Source: Firmicutes bacterium CAG:341
Lineage (GTDB): Bacteria; Bacillota; Clostridia; Oscillospirales; Acutalibacteraceae
Assembly: GCA_000434995.1 (NCBI GenBank)
Contig: FR895323.1
Span: 33,071 to 55,877, forward strand
Reading direction: 5' to 3'
Length of the DNA stretch: 22,807 bases
The position numbers and the translations under genes are program-made. Under the pieces are notes generated by a model. The model worked only from the letters and a program-made list of their open reading frames with translations. It ran no database searches and had not been told where the DNA came from. Each line of letters begins with the position of its first letter. Position 1 is the first letter of the stretch. This document shows, one piece after another, positions 1-9,572 of this stretch.

Positions 1-15
1 TCTGCTTTTTTTATA

Positions 16-1434
<1,419 letters not shown>

Positions 1435-1448
1435 TTTTATTCCTCCGA

Positions 1449-2567
1449 TTAAACCCTTGTGTTTTTGGCAAGGCAAACAGGAAATGTGTTTGCACCTGAA
1501 AGCTCAGCCGAACTTTTAATGCTTACATTTTTATCTGCAATTACGCAGTTAACTTTTGCATTTTCGCCGATAACGGTATCCTGCATAAGTATAGAATTTT
1601 TAACCACAGCACCTTTTTCAACCTTAACGCCCTTAAAGATAATGCAGTTTTCAACCTGCCCGTCGATTATGCATCCGTCTGCAACAAGTGAATTTTTAGT
1701 TGCCGATTCAGGACCGTAAAGAGTAGGCATATCATCTCTTTCTTTAGTTGAAATAGGGGAGCTGAAAAGCTTTTTCCTGTTTTCTTTTTCAAGAAGTGAC
1801 ATTGAAATTTTATAATAGCTTTGAATTGAATCAATTGTGCCTACAAAGCAATTAGTTGCATCGTAAGCGTGAATTTTAAGATTTTTAATATTTGACATAA
1901 TGATATTTCTTTGATATGAAATTTCATTTTTTGAATGAGCTGTTTGAATAAGAGTTTCAAGAAGATATTTTTTCATTATCATAATATTGCATGAATAAAA
2001 TACTTCTTCGTCTGAATCACGGTCAAGGCTCATTTCCATAATTCTTCCGTCTGCTTCAACCTTATCAAAGCAAAGTACAGAACCTATGTTTTTAGGCATT
2101 TTGCCCTTTACACCGACTATTGTAATATCAGCGCCGCTTTTTTCGTGCGCATCAAAAAGTGCGGAGTAATTGATGTTCATAACATTGTTGCAATCTGCCA
2201 TCAAAACATAAGTTTGGTGCGATTGGTGAAGAAAATTGATGTTACCGTAAATGGCGTCAATGCGGTTGCCCCACATATTTGCACTGCCGGCAGAAAACGG
2301 AGGGAGCAAGAATAGTCCGTCGCTTTTTCTGCTTAAATCCCAAGGCTTACCTGTTCCTATATGGTCCATAAGAGAACGGAAGTTTGAGTTTGTTACAACA
2401 CCGATTTTTGTAACCCCGCTTTCTACAAGGTTTGAAAGCGGAAAGTCGATTAAACGAAAGCGAGAGCAGAAAGGAACAGAACCCATAGTTCTCATCGCCG
2501 TAAGCGTATCAAGCGCTTCTTCGTGAATGTTTGCAAATAGCATACCTAATACTGATTTTCCGTTCAT
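1449..2567 (-). CDS. glgD: Glucose-1-phosphate adenylyltransferase, GlgD regulatory subunit
   Basis: A GlgC paralogue of 372 residues. In Firmicutes, GlgD pairs with GlgC in a hetero-oligomeric ADP-glucose pyrophosphorylase (family knowledge from the Bacillus/Geobacillus enzymes). The shared fold is plain: RFRLIDFPLSN at 36-46, and an ADCN segment near 124-127 where GlgC has SGDH. At the C-terminus are left-handed beta-helix hexapeptide repeats (about 290-360). The N-terminal nucleotide-binding loop GGxGxRL of GlgC is absent; residues 8-30 read GMLFANIHEEALDTLTAMRT instead. The EKP sugar-phosphate motif is also missing, so this chain is probably non-catalytic and modulatory. The start is set by a GAGGAGG-type ribosome binding site lying over the end of glgC, 3 bp away, which suggests translational coupling. 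Confidence 0.93.
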   Translation of the reverse strand: MNGKSVLGMLFANIHEEALDTLTAMRTMGSVPFCSRFRLIDFPLSNLVESGVTKIGVVTNSNFRSLMDHIGTGKPWDLSRKSDGLFLLPPFSAGSANMWGNRIDAIYGNINFLHQSHQTYVLMADCNNVMNINYSALFDAHEKSGADITIVGVKGKMPKNIGSVLCFDKVEADGRIMEMSLDRDSDEEVFYSCNIMIMKKYLLETLIQTAHSKNEISYQRNIIMSNIKNLKIHAYDATNCFVGTIDSIQSYYKISMSLLEKENRKKLFSSPISTKERDDMPTLYGPESATKNSLVADGCIIDGQVENCIIFKGVKVEKGAVVKNSILMQDTVIGENAKVNCVIADKNVSIKSSAELSGANTFPVCLAKNTRV

Positions 2568-2570
2568 TTC

Positions 2571-3779
2571 TTATACCTCCTCTCCTGCGCTTACCATAGT
2601 ACCCGGTGCAATGTGAGTTCCTGTTTTAATTGTTGCGCCTGCACCGATAACCGCAATGCCCCAATCCTCAGGCTTTTCAAGAAGCTCCGGTATTTCGCCG
2701 ACCTTTGCGTCAGGCTCAATCACCGCATTTTCAGCTACTATCGAATAATAAACTTTAGCGCCTTTTTTAATTGTTGCACCTGGCATAATTACACTGTATC
2801 TTATGTCTGCCTCTTCTTCAACCGTGCAGTTAGGTGAAATAACAGAGTAATCAACATTACCCTCAATTTCACATCCCTCGCTGACTGATGAATTTTCAAC
2901 AACTGCTTTTTCGCCTATGTAATGCGGCGGCGCCATTGGATTTCTTGAATAAATTCTCCAGCTTGTATCGCTTAAATCAAGGTCAACATTTGGATTGATA
3001 ATATCAAGGTTTGCTTCCCAAAGCGAATCAATAGTTCCTACATCTTTCCAATATCCTGCAAACGGAAAAGCAAAAAGCCTCTCATTTGCTTCAAGCATTG
3101 TAGGAATAATGTTTTTACCGAAGTCGTTTGATGAACCCTCGGTGTTTTCATCTTGAATAAGATATTTTTTAAGCTTATCCCAACTGAATACATAAACACC
3201 CATTGATGCTTTATTGCTCTTCGGTTCTTTCGGCTTCTCTGCAAATTCGTAAATTCTGTTGTTTTCATCTGTTGCAAGAATGCCGAAGCGTGAAGCTTCT
3301 TCCCAAGGAACTTCAAGCACAGCTATTGTGCAGTCTGCATTGTTCTTTTTATGGAAATCAACCATTTTAGCATAATTCATTTTGTAAATATGGTCGCCTG
3401 AAAGAATTACAACATATTCAGGGTCATATTTTTCAATGAAATTGATGTTTTGGTAAATAGCGTTTGCAGTGCCTTTGTACCATTCTGCACCGCCGATAGC
3501 TTCATAAGGGGAGAGGATGTGAATTCCTCCGTCCTGCCTGTCTAAATCCCAAGGCTGTCCGTTTCCGAGATAGTCGTTGAGTTCAAGCGGCTGGTATTGG
3601 GTAAGTACACCTACGGTGTAAATGCCACTGTTTACACAGTTTGAAAGCGGAAAGTCAATAATTCTGTAATTACCGCCGTATGGAACAGCAGGCTTTGCAA
3701 TGTTTTTAGTCAGCACGCCGAGTCGGCTGCCCTGTCCTCCGGCAAGGAGCATTGCTACAACTTCTGTTTTATGTGCCAT
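2571..3779 (-). CDS. glgC: Glucose-1-phosphate adenylyltransferase, catalytic subunit
   Basis: Makes ADP-glucose and pyrophosphate from ATP and glucose-1-phosphate, the committed step of bacterial glycogen synthesis. The 402 residues begin with a nucleotidyltransferase domain: LLAGGQGSRL (11-20) is the nucleotide/pyrophosphate loop, FPLSN (43-47) follows, Asp129 in SGDH is the metal-binding catalytic Asp, and EKP (181-183) carries the lysine that contacts glucose-1-phosphate. From about residue 285 the chain becomes hexapeptide repeats of the beta-helix domain used for oligomerisation and allostery. All key residues are present, unlike in GlgD. ATG 3779 has AAAGGAG about 7 nt upstream. It is second in the operon, 13 bp after glgB and 3 bp before glgD. 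Confidence 0.97.
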   Translation of the reverse strand: MAHKTEVVAMLLAGGQGSRLGVLTKNIAKPAVPYGGNYRIIDFPLSNCVNSGIYTVGVLTQYQPLELNDYLGNGQPWDLDRQDGGIHILSPYEAIGGAEWYKGTANAIYQNINFIEKYDPEYVVILSGDHIYKMNYAKMVDFHKKNNADCTIAVLEVPWEEASRFGILATDENNRIYEFAEKPKEPKSNKASMGVYVFSWDKLKKYLIQDENTEGSSNDFGKNIIPTMLEANERLFAFPFAGYWKDVGTIDSLWEANLDIINPNVDLDLSDTSWRIYSRNPMAPPHYIGEKAVVENSSVSEGCEIEGNVDYSVISPNCTVEEEADIRYSVIMPGATIKKGAKVYYSIVAENAVIEPDAKVGEIPELLEKPEDWGIAVIGAGATIKTGTHIAPGTMVSAGEEV

Positions 3780-3792
3780 TTCATTTCTCCTT

Positions 3793-5823
3793 TTATTTTT
3801 TCTTTTTATTGGTACTTGCTGATTTTTTATCAGCAGTTTTCGCTTTTTCGTCAGGCTTTGCCGCTTCTTTTTTAACCTGTGGTTCAGCCTTTTTTACCTT
3901 TTTAGCTTTTTCGCTTGCAGCTTTATTTTTCGGCTTTGATGTTTTCTTGCTTGCTTTTTCAAGATAAATTGCAGATAAGCCCGAAAGCTTTAAACCTATG
4001 CTTTGCCCAAAACCGTGCATAGCTTTTTTCCTGGTTTTATATGCAGGGTGCTTTGCAATTGTTGAACCGCCGTATTTTTCAAGCGATGTATCAAGCACAA
4101 CTTTATAGCTGCCCTCACTCGGCACGCCTATTCTGTATTCATCAAAGCTGTTAGGTGTGAAGTTAAATATTGCAATAATTTCTTTTCCTGATTTGTCAAT
4201 TCTGCGAAAAGCAATAACACTGTTCGCATTGTCTTCACTTGAAATCCACTGGAAACCGTCCCAGCTGTAATCAATTTGCCAAAGTGCAGGTGTTTCTTTA
4301 TAAAGATTGTTAAGTGTTTTGCTAAAGCCGAGCATTTTTTTGTGCATGTCATAATCGAGTAAAAGCCAATCAAGCCCTTGCTTGTAGTTCCACTCAATAA
4401 ATTGCCCGAATTCCGAACCCATAAATAAAAGCTTTTTGCCCGGATGAGCAAACATATATGCAAGAAACAGCCTTAAACCGTCAAACTTCATTTCATATTC
4501 GCCCGGCATTTTGTTTATAAGACTGCATTTTCCGTGTACCACTTCATCGTGGCTTATAGGTAAAATAAAGTTTTCACTGAATGCGTAATAAAAGCTAAAG
4601 GTAATGCAGTTATGGTTTCCTTTTCTGAAAAGAGGGTCGAGCGAAACATATCTTAACATATCGTTCATCCAGCCCATATTCCATTTAAAATTAAAGCCGA
4701 GCCCGCCGATGTCGGTAGGCATTGTAATCATAGGCCAAGCTGTTGATTCTTCGGCTATCATCATAACTTCGGGATGTTCTTTAAACATAGCACAGTTTAA
4801 ATCCTTAAAAAATTCAACTGCTTCAAGATTTTCCCGTCCGCCGTTTTTATTCGGCGTCCATTGCCCGTCTTCTCTGCCGTAATCAAGGTAAAGCATTGAA
4901 GCAACGGCATCAACTCTCAATCCGTCAAAATGGAATTCATCAACCCAATACATTGCCGATGAAATAAGGAATGATTTGACTTCGTTTTTGCTGTAATCAA
5001 ATACCCTTGTACCCCATTCTTTATGCTCGCCTTTTTTCATATCGGAATATTCATATGTGCATTCCCCGTCAAATTCATAAAGCCCATAGGAATCTTTCGG
5101 AAAATGAGCCGGAACCCAGTCAAGTATTACGCCTATGCCTGCTTTGTGGCACGCGTCAACAAAATACATAAGGTCATTCGGTGTGCCATATCGTGAAGTC
5201 GGGGCAAAATACCCTGTAACCTGATACCCCCATGAACCGTCAAACGGGTATTCCATAATAGGCATCATTTCAATATGAGTGTATCCCATATCTTTTACAT
5301 AAGGCACAAGCTCCTCTGCCATTTGCCTGTATGACAAAAATTCGCCGTTTTCGTGCCTTTTCCAACTGCCAAAATGAATCTCGTAAATATTTACCGGCTT
5401 TTCAAGAATGTTTCCGGAATTTTCTTTTTTCCAGCTTGAATCATTCCAGCGGTATTTGCCTGTTTCATAAACTTTTGATGCTGTACCCGGCCTTGTTTCA
5501 GCGTGGAAAGCATAAGGGTCGGCTTTCATAATTATATCGCCTTTTGATGTAGTTATGGCATATTTATAACAGTCATAAATTTTTACATTTTCAATTTTGG
5601 CTTCAAAAATTCCATCGCTGATTTTTTTCATAACATTGGCACTTGCGTCCCATTTGTTAAAATCGCCGACGGTTGAAACACTTTTTGCATGCGGTGCCCA
5701 TACACGAAATGCAAATGTATCTCCTTTAATTCTATGACAGCCGAAAAATTCATATGCCTTATAATTTTTCCCCTGGTGGAAAATATATAAAGGGAATTCA
5801 TAATCTTTGTCTAATTTTGCCAA
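3793..5823 (-). CDS. glgB: 1,4-alpha-glucan branching enzyme with lysine-rich C-terminal tail
   Basis: Introduces alpha-1,6 branches into glycogen. The N-terminal CBM48-type domain (about 20-120, with FRVWAPHA near 39-46) is followed by the GH13 barrel. Its four conserved regions are DWVPAHFP (235-242), GLRVDAVAS (301-309, nucleophile Asp305), MIAEEST (355-361, acid/base Glu358) and SHDEVVHGK (424-432, Asp426). The catalytic enzyme ends near residue 622, similar to B. subtilis GlgB. A further 53 or so residues are almost entirely Lys, Ala, Ser, Pro and Glu, ending in four lysines; this tail is unusual for the family. The start codon is TTG at 5823, with AAAGGAG about 8 nt upstream and no in-frame ATG that fits better. 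It is first in the operon and 13 bp before glgC. Confidence 0.96.
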   Translation of the reverse strand: MAKLDKDYEFPLYIFHQGKNYKAYEFFGCHRIKGDTFAFRVWAPHAKSVSTVGDFNKWDASANVMKKISDGIFEAKIENVKIYDCYKYAITTSKGDIIMKADPYAFHAETRPGTASKVYETGKYRWNDSSWKKENSGNILEKPVNIYEIHFGSWKRHENGEFLSYRQMAEELVPYVKDMGYTHIEMMPIMEYPFDGSWGYQVTGYFAPTSRYGTPNDLMYFVDACHKAGIGVILDWVPAHFPKDSYGLYEFDGECTYEYSDMKKGEHKEWGTRVFDYSKNEVKSFLISSAMYWVDEFHFDGLRVDAVASMLYLDYGREDGQWTPNKNGGRENLEAVEFFKDLNCAMFKEHPEVMMIAEESTAWPMITMPTDIGGLGFNFKWNMGWMNDMLRYVSLDPLFRKGNHNCITFSFYYAFSENFILPISHDEVVHGKCSLINKMPGEYEMKFDGLRLFLAYMFAHPGKKLLFMGSEFGQFIEWNYKQGLDWLLLDYDMHKKMLGFSKTLNNLYKETPALWQIDYSWDGFQWISSEDNANSVIAFRRIDKSGKEIIAIFNFTPNSFDEYRIGVPSEGSYKVVLDTSLEKYGGSTIAKHPAYKTRKKAMHGFGQSIGLKLSGLSAIYLEKASKKTSKPKNKAASEKAKKVKKAEPQVKKEAAKPDEKAKTADKKSASTNKKKK

Positions 5824-5897
5824 ATTTTCATCTCCTTTACTTTGTGTGAAAGCTCAAAAAATATAATTTTGTGCTATTATACCTATAATATGATTTA

Positions 5898-5926
5898 ATA
5901 ATATCACCTTTGCAACAAATAATCAA
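5898..5926 (-). promoter_or_regulatory. Probable sigma-A promoter of glgBCDA
   Basis: On the minus strand, TTGATT (5926-5921), a 17-bp spacer and TATTAT (5903-5898) match -35 and -10 boxes and lie about 75 bp upstream of the glgB TTG. A second -10-like TATAAT at 5881-5876 has no good -35 partner at 17 bp, so it is less likely. Confidence 0.5.
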
Positions 5927-6090
5927 GCGGTTTTTGGTTACTTTGTTACAAAAAAATGTTAAATTTATCTAAAATCTGTGTAAATTGTTAGAAATGTATA
6001 AAGAATGGAATGCCAGAGATGAGCTATTTTTAACAATAAACACCTTCTGATTTAAGGGTGAATTTGTATAATAAAAGTTGATGATTTCTA

Positions 6091-6120
6091 TTGTATAATA
6101 AGTATTATATATGTTATAAT
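6091..6120 (+). promoter_or_regulatory. Probable sigma-A promoter of the ANTAR-dap-pur unit
   Basis: TTGTAT (6091-6096), an 18-bp spacer and a perfect TATAAT (6115-6120). Predicted transcription starts near 6127. The -10 box overlaps the upstream in-frame ATG at 6119, which argues against that ATG being the start of the ANTAR gene and supports ATG 6158. Confidence 0.5.
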
Positions 6121-6157
6121 GAGCGTATTAGATATTTGCAAGGCAGAGGTGGAGAGT

Positions 6158-6673
6158 ATGCGTGATATTCTTGTAGCATATCCGTCAAAGGATACAGCTC
6201 TTAAATTGCGCTCTCTTCTCGAATGCGAAGGCTTTAATGTTACCTATGTTTGTGCAACCGGTGCAAGCGTTTTAAGCATTGCGCAGGAAATGAGCGAGGG
6301 CGTAATCGTATGTGCCGAAAGTTTGAGAGATATGACAGCCGGTAATATAGCCGAGCATTTACCGCCGGGGTTTGATATTGTTGCACTCACCCGTGGGGAT
6401 ACCGACAGTTTTATGAGCAATCTTGTTTATCTTCCGCTTCCGGTTGACAGGCAGGAATTTTTAAGCACGGTAAGTGTGCTTGTAAACAGTGTGTCAAGCT
6501 TCACCAGGCGAAAAGACGGTGAAAATGAAGTTATTGCAAAGGCAAAGCTTATACTTAGGGAAGTAAACGGATTTTCGGAAATGCAGGCACACAAATATCT
6601 TCAGCGCGAAAGTATGAAAATGGGCAAAAAAATTGCAACTCTTGCGCAGGAAATAATCAACGATTTTATGTAG
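6158..6673 (+). CDS. ANTAR-domain antiterminator with degenerate receiver domain
   Basis: A 171-residue protein of AmiR/NasR type. Residues about 1-110 follow the receiver (CheY-like) pattern of alternating strands and helices, starting with ILVAYPSKD. The acidic pair after the first strand is missing. The phosphoacceptor position at the end of strand 3 (VIVCAES, 49-55) has no Asp, and the final strand has LPLPVD where a receiver has Lys-Pro. It is therefore probably not phosphorylated. Residues about 114-169 form the ANTAR RNA-binding three-helix domain (AKAKLILREVNGFSEMQAHK and LQRESMKMGKKIATLAQEII). ANTAR proteins bind paired hexaloop hairpins and block terminators (family knowledge). Start: AGAGGTGGA lies about 6 nt before ATG 6158; the in-frame ATG at 6119 sits inside the -10 box. 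It is first of a co-directional series ending in the 11028-12515 gene. Its RNA targets are not apparent here. Confidence 0.85.
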   Translation: MRDILVAYPSKDTALKLRSLLECEGFNVTYVCATGASVLSIAQEMSEGVIVCAESLRDMTAGNIAEHLPPGFDIVALTRGDTDSFMSNLVYLPLPVDRQEFLSTVSVLVNSVSSFTRRKDGENEVIAKAKLILREVNGFSEMQAHKYLQRESMKMGKKIATLAQEIINDFM

Positions 6674-6716
6674 TACATATAATATATTTGCAAATAATTT
6701 TTGAATGGATGATACT

Positions 6717-7571
6717 ATGGTTTTTACAAAGATGCATGGTTGCGGCAATGACTATATATACATTGATTGCACCAAGGAATTTGTCGAAAATGAGGAAAAA
6801 GCTGCAATTATTTTATCTGACCGCCATTTTGGAGTAGGCGGTGACGGAATTATCCTTATAAAAAAAGGCACAAAAGCAGATTTTGAAATGGTTATGTATA
6901 ATGCAGACGGTTCAAGGGGTGCAATGTGCGGCAACGGAATAAGATGCGTTGCAAAATACTGCTATGACCATAAGCTTACGGATAAAACATCATTTACTAT
7001 CGAATCAATGGGCGCAGTAAAATACATTGATGTAAATGTAAAAAACGGTGAAGTTGTAAGTGCCAAGGTTGATATGGGCAAACCGTCGCTTGCTTGCAGT
7101 GATATTCCCGTTAATGCAAATGGGGATAAAGCGATTGATGAGCCTATTGCTATTATTGACAGAGAGTTTAAAATGACCTGCGTATCAATGGGCAATCCGC
7201 ACGCAGTTATGTTTATTGACGAACATCCGAGTGATTTTGACCTTGAAAAATACGGTAAGGCGTGCGAAGGCAATACGGATATTTTTCCTGACAGGGTAAA
7301 TGCCGAATTTGCAAAAGTTATTGACAGGCATAATATCGAAATGCGTGTTTATGAGCGAGGTTCAGGCGAAACGCTTGCTTGCGGCACAGGCTCGTGCGCA
7401 ACCGCTGTTGCGGCAATTACATTGGGCCTTTGCGATAATGATGTTACCATTCACCTAATCGGCGGTGACCTTGATATTAGCTGGAGCGGTGATGAAAACG
7501 ACAGTGTGTATATGACCGGCCCTGCAACACAAGTGTTTACCGGCGAGGTTGATTTGAATAAATTTGATTAA
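6717..7571 (+). CDS. dapF: Diaminopimelate epimerase
   Basis: Converts LL-diaminopimelate to meso-diaminopimelate, the precursor of lysine and of the peptidoglycan peptide. The PLP-independent two-base mechanism uses two cysteines. Both are present: Cys71 in AMCGNGIRC and Cys222 in GETLACGTGSC (numbering from ATG 6717, 284 residues). The N-terminal FTKMHGCGNDY is typical. ATG 6705 is also in frame (4 residues longer). I prefer 6717 because MVFTKMHG matches the family's start and GGATGA sits just before it, but the ribosome binding site is weak either way, so coupling to the ANTAR gene 43 bp upstream is possible. The next gene, dapL, supplies its substrate. Confidence 0.96.
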   Translation: MVFTKMHGCGNDYIYIDCTKEFVENEEKAAIILSDRHFGVGGDGIILIKKGTKADFEMVMYNADGSRGAMCGNGIRCVAKYCYDHKLTDKTSFTIESMGAVKYIDVNVKNGEVVSAKVDMGKPSLACSDIPVNANGDKAIDEPIAIIDREFKMTCVSMGNPHAVMFIDEHPSDFDLEKYGKACEGNTDIFPDRVNAEFAKVIDRHNIEMRVYERGSGETLACGTGSCATAVAAITLGLCDNDVTIHLIGGDLDISWSGDENDSVYMTGPATQVFTGEVDLNKFD

Positions 7572-7604
7572 CATATTTTGTATAAAATGGAGGTTTAAAA
7601 TAAT

Positions 7605-8822
7605 ATGAAAATCAATGAAAACTTTTTGAAGATTGAGTCAAGCTATCTTTTCTCAACTGTTGCTAAAAAGCAGAGGGAATACCAAGCTGCTCATCCTGAC
7701 GCTGATGTTATCCGCCTTTCAATAGGCGATGTAACAAAGCCGCTTGCACCGGCAGTTATTGATGCAATGCACAAAGCTGTTGATGAAATGGCAAATGAAG
7801 CTACTTTCAAGGGATATCCGCCTGAATACGGATATGATTTTATTCTTGACGCTATTCAAAAGCACGATTATACCGACAGGGGAATTGATATTGCAAAAGA
7901 TGAAATTTTCCTTTCTGACGGAGCAAAGAGTGACTGCGGTAATATCGGCGATATTTTTGCAGTTGATAACAAAGTTGCAATTTGTGACCCTGTTTACCCT
8001 GTATATGTAGATACAAATGTTATGGCAGGCAGAAGCGGAGATAAGGATGAAAACGGACTTTGGTCAAATATTATCTATATGCCTTGCACAGCAGAAAATA
8101 ATTTTACACCTGATATTCCGAGTGAAATTCCGGATGTAATTTATCTTTGTTTCCCAAATAACCCAACAGGTATGGTTGCTACAAAAGAGCAGCTTAAAAA
8201 GTGGGTTGATTTTGCAAATGAACATCATTCACTTATTCTTTTTGACTCGGCATATGAAGCATTTGTTGTTGAAGATGATATTCCAAAATCAATTTATGAA
8301 ATTGAGGGTGCAAAAACCTGCGCTATTGAGCTTCGCTCATTTTCTAAAACTGCCGGCTTTACCGGTATGCGCTGCGGTTACACAGTAGTACCTAAAGAAC
8401 TTGTGTTTAACGGCACAAGCCTTAATCCTCTTTGGGCAAGGCGCCAGGCTACAAAGTTTAACGGTGTATCATATATTACTCAAAGAGCAGCCGAAGCAAT
8501 TTATACAGAAGAAGGTCAGAAGCAGATTAAAGAAACGCTTGCTTATTATCAAAAGAATGCAAGAGTTATTTATGACGGCCTTTGCGATGCCGGTTTTAAA
8601 TGTTACGGCGGTGTAAACTCACCGTATGTATGGCTCAAGGTTCCTGAAGGTTACACTTCTTGGGAATTCTTTGATGAACTTCTTGAAAAATGCCAGGTAG
8701 TAGGCACACCGGGTTCAGGTTTCGGCCCAGCAGGTGAAGGCTACTTCCGCTTAACATCTTTCGGTAATGATGAAAAGACTGTTGAAGCAATTGAAAGAAT
8801 TAAAAAGACATACAAAAAATAA
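7605..8822 (+). CDS. dapL: LL-diaminopimelate aminotransferase
   Basis: A PLP enzyme that makes LL-diaminopimelate directly from tetrahydrodipicolinate and glutamate, replacing the succinylase/acetylase steps of lysine synthesis. The 405-residue length and the N-terminal LSIGDVTKPL (38-47) are typical of DapL rather than of general class I aminotransferases. Fold-type I landmarks are CFPNNPTG (182-189), Asp214 and Tyr217 in FDSAYEAF, and Schiff-base Lys248 in SFSKTAGFTG. GGAGG lies about 12 nt before ATG 7605. It follows dapF by 33 bp; the pair gives meso-DAP in two steps and marks the clostridial-type DapL route. Confidence 0.96.
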   Translation: MKINENFLKIESSYLFSTVAKKQREYQAAHPDADVIRLSIGDVTKPLAPAVIDAMHKAVDEMANEATFKGYPPEYGYDFILDAIQKHDYTDRGIDIAKDEIFLSDGAKSDCGNIGDIFAVDNKVAICDPVYPVYVDTNVMAGRSGDKDENGLWSNIIYMPCTAENNFTPDIPSEIPDVIYLCFPNNPTGMVATKEQLKKWVDFANEHHSLILFDSAYEAFVVEDDIPKSIYEIEGAKTCAIELRSFSKTAGFTGMRCGYTVVPKELVFNGTSLNPLWARRQATKFNGVSYITQRAAEAIYTEEGQKQIKETLAYYQKNARVIYDGLCDAGFKCYGGVNSPYVWLKVPEGYTSWEFFDELLEKCQVVGTPGSGFGPAGEGYFRLTSFGNDEKTVEAIERIKKTYKK

Positions 8823-8861
8823 TAAATTTAATAATTTTTAAAATAAAGGAGATATTTAACT

Positions 8862-9572
8862 ATGGAAAAGACTGAACAGCTTTATGAAGGCAAGGCAAAA
8901 AAAGTTTGGGCTACTGATGACCCTGAAATCGTAATTGTTGATTACAAGGATGATGCAACTGCATTTAACGGCCTTAAAAAAGGTACTATTGCAGGCAAGG
9001 GTGTTGTAAACAATAAGATGTCTAACTACCTTATGCAAATTCTTGAAAAAAAGGGCGTTCCAACCCATTTTGTTAAAGAACTTTCAGACAGAGAAACAGC
9101 AGTAAAGAAAGTTACAATCGTTCCTCTTGAAGTTATTATCCGTAACCGTGCAGCAGGCTCAATCTGCAAAAGGCTCGGACTTGAAGAAGGAATGAATTTT
9201 GTTTGCCCGTCAATCGAATTTTCATATAAAGATGATGACCTCGGCGACCCGCTTATCAATGGCTACCACGCTGTATCATGCGGATTTGCTACACAGGAAG
9301 ATATTGATACTATTAAGAAATATGCTTTCAAAGTAAACGAAGTTTTAAAAGAATATTTCCTTTCAATCGGTGTTGAACTTATCGACTTTAAGCTCGAATT
9401 CGGTAAAACTTCAGACGGTACTATCGTTCTTGCTGATGAAATCAGCCCTGATACCTGCCGCTTTTGGGATAGCAAAACTCACGAAAAGCTTGATAAAGAC
9501 CGTTTCCGCCGTGACCTTGGCGGTGTAGAAGACGCTTATGCAGAAATGATGAAGAGAGTAGGACTTGACTAA
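8862..9572 (+). CDS. purC: Phosphoribosylaminoimidazole-succinocarboxamide synthase
   Basis: ATP-dependent ligase that joins CAIR and aspartate to form SAICAR in de novo purine synthesis. At 236 residues it is the usual single-domain bacterial length. Motifs: LYEGKAKKV (7-15) in the N-terminal nucleotide-binding lobe, EVIIRNRAAGS (90-100), and LIDFKLEFG (173-181) with LADEISPDTCRFWD (190-203), the SAICAR synthetase signatures. AAAGGAG precedes ATG 8862. It lies 39 bp after dapL in the same direction, and its stop TAA overlaps the start of purB by one base (TAATG). Confidence 0.97.
   Translation: MEKTEQLYEGKAKKVWATDDPEIVIVDYKDDATAFNGLKKGTIAGKGVVNNKMSNYLMQILEKKGVPTHFVKELSDRETAVKKVTIVPLEVIIRNRAAGSICKRLGLEEGMNFVCPSIEFSYKDDDLGDPLINGYHAVSCGFATQEDIDTIKKYAFKVNEVLKEYFLSIGVELIDFKLEFGKTSDGTIVLADEISPDTCRFWDSKTHEKLDKDRFRRDLGGVEDAYAEMMKRVGLD

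Larger units (their letters stand above)
5824..6157. other. Divergent intergenic region between glgB and the ANTAR gene
   Basis: 334 bp of very AT-rich DNA separates two divergent transcription units. It holds the proposed glg promoter at 5898-5926 (minus) and the proposed ANTAR promoter at 6091-6120 (plus). Between them I see only a weak hairpin (CCTT/AAGG around 6043-6056) and an 18-codon open frame at 5994-6050 with no ribosome binding site. Neither is convincing. Confidence 0.6.

Noticed and set aside
3752..3967. 71-codon hydrophobic open frame opposite the GlgB tail
   Set aside because: It is the complement of the Lys/Ala-rich tail, which necessarily reads as Phe/Leu/Ser. No independent support.
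5994..6050. 18-codon open frame (MYKEWNARDELFLTINTF) between the divergent promoters
   Set aside because: No ribosome binding site and no promoter at a proper distance; length expected by chance.
6121..6157. ANTAR target hairpins in the leader of the ANTAR gene
   Set aside because: I looked for paired stems with hexaloops (A at 1, G at 4) here and in the dapF, dapL and purC leaders and found none.
6674..6716. Palindrome TATTTGCAAATA and a TATAAT just before dapF
   Set aside because: No -35 box at 16-18 bp from the TATAAT, and the palindrome is short and AT-rich. I kept dapF as part of the ANTAR unit.
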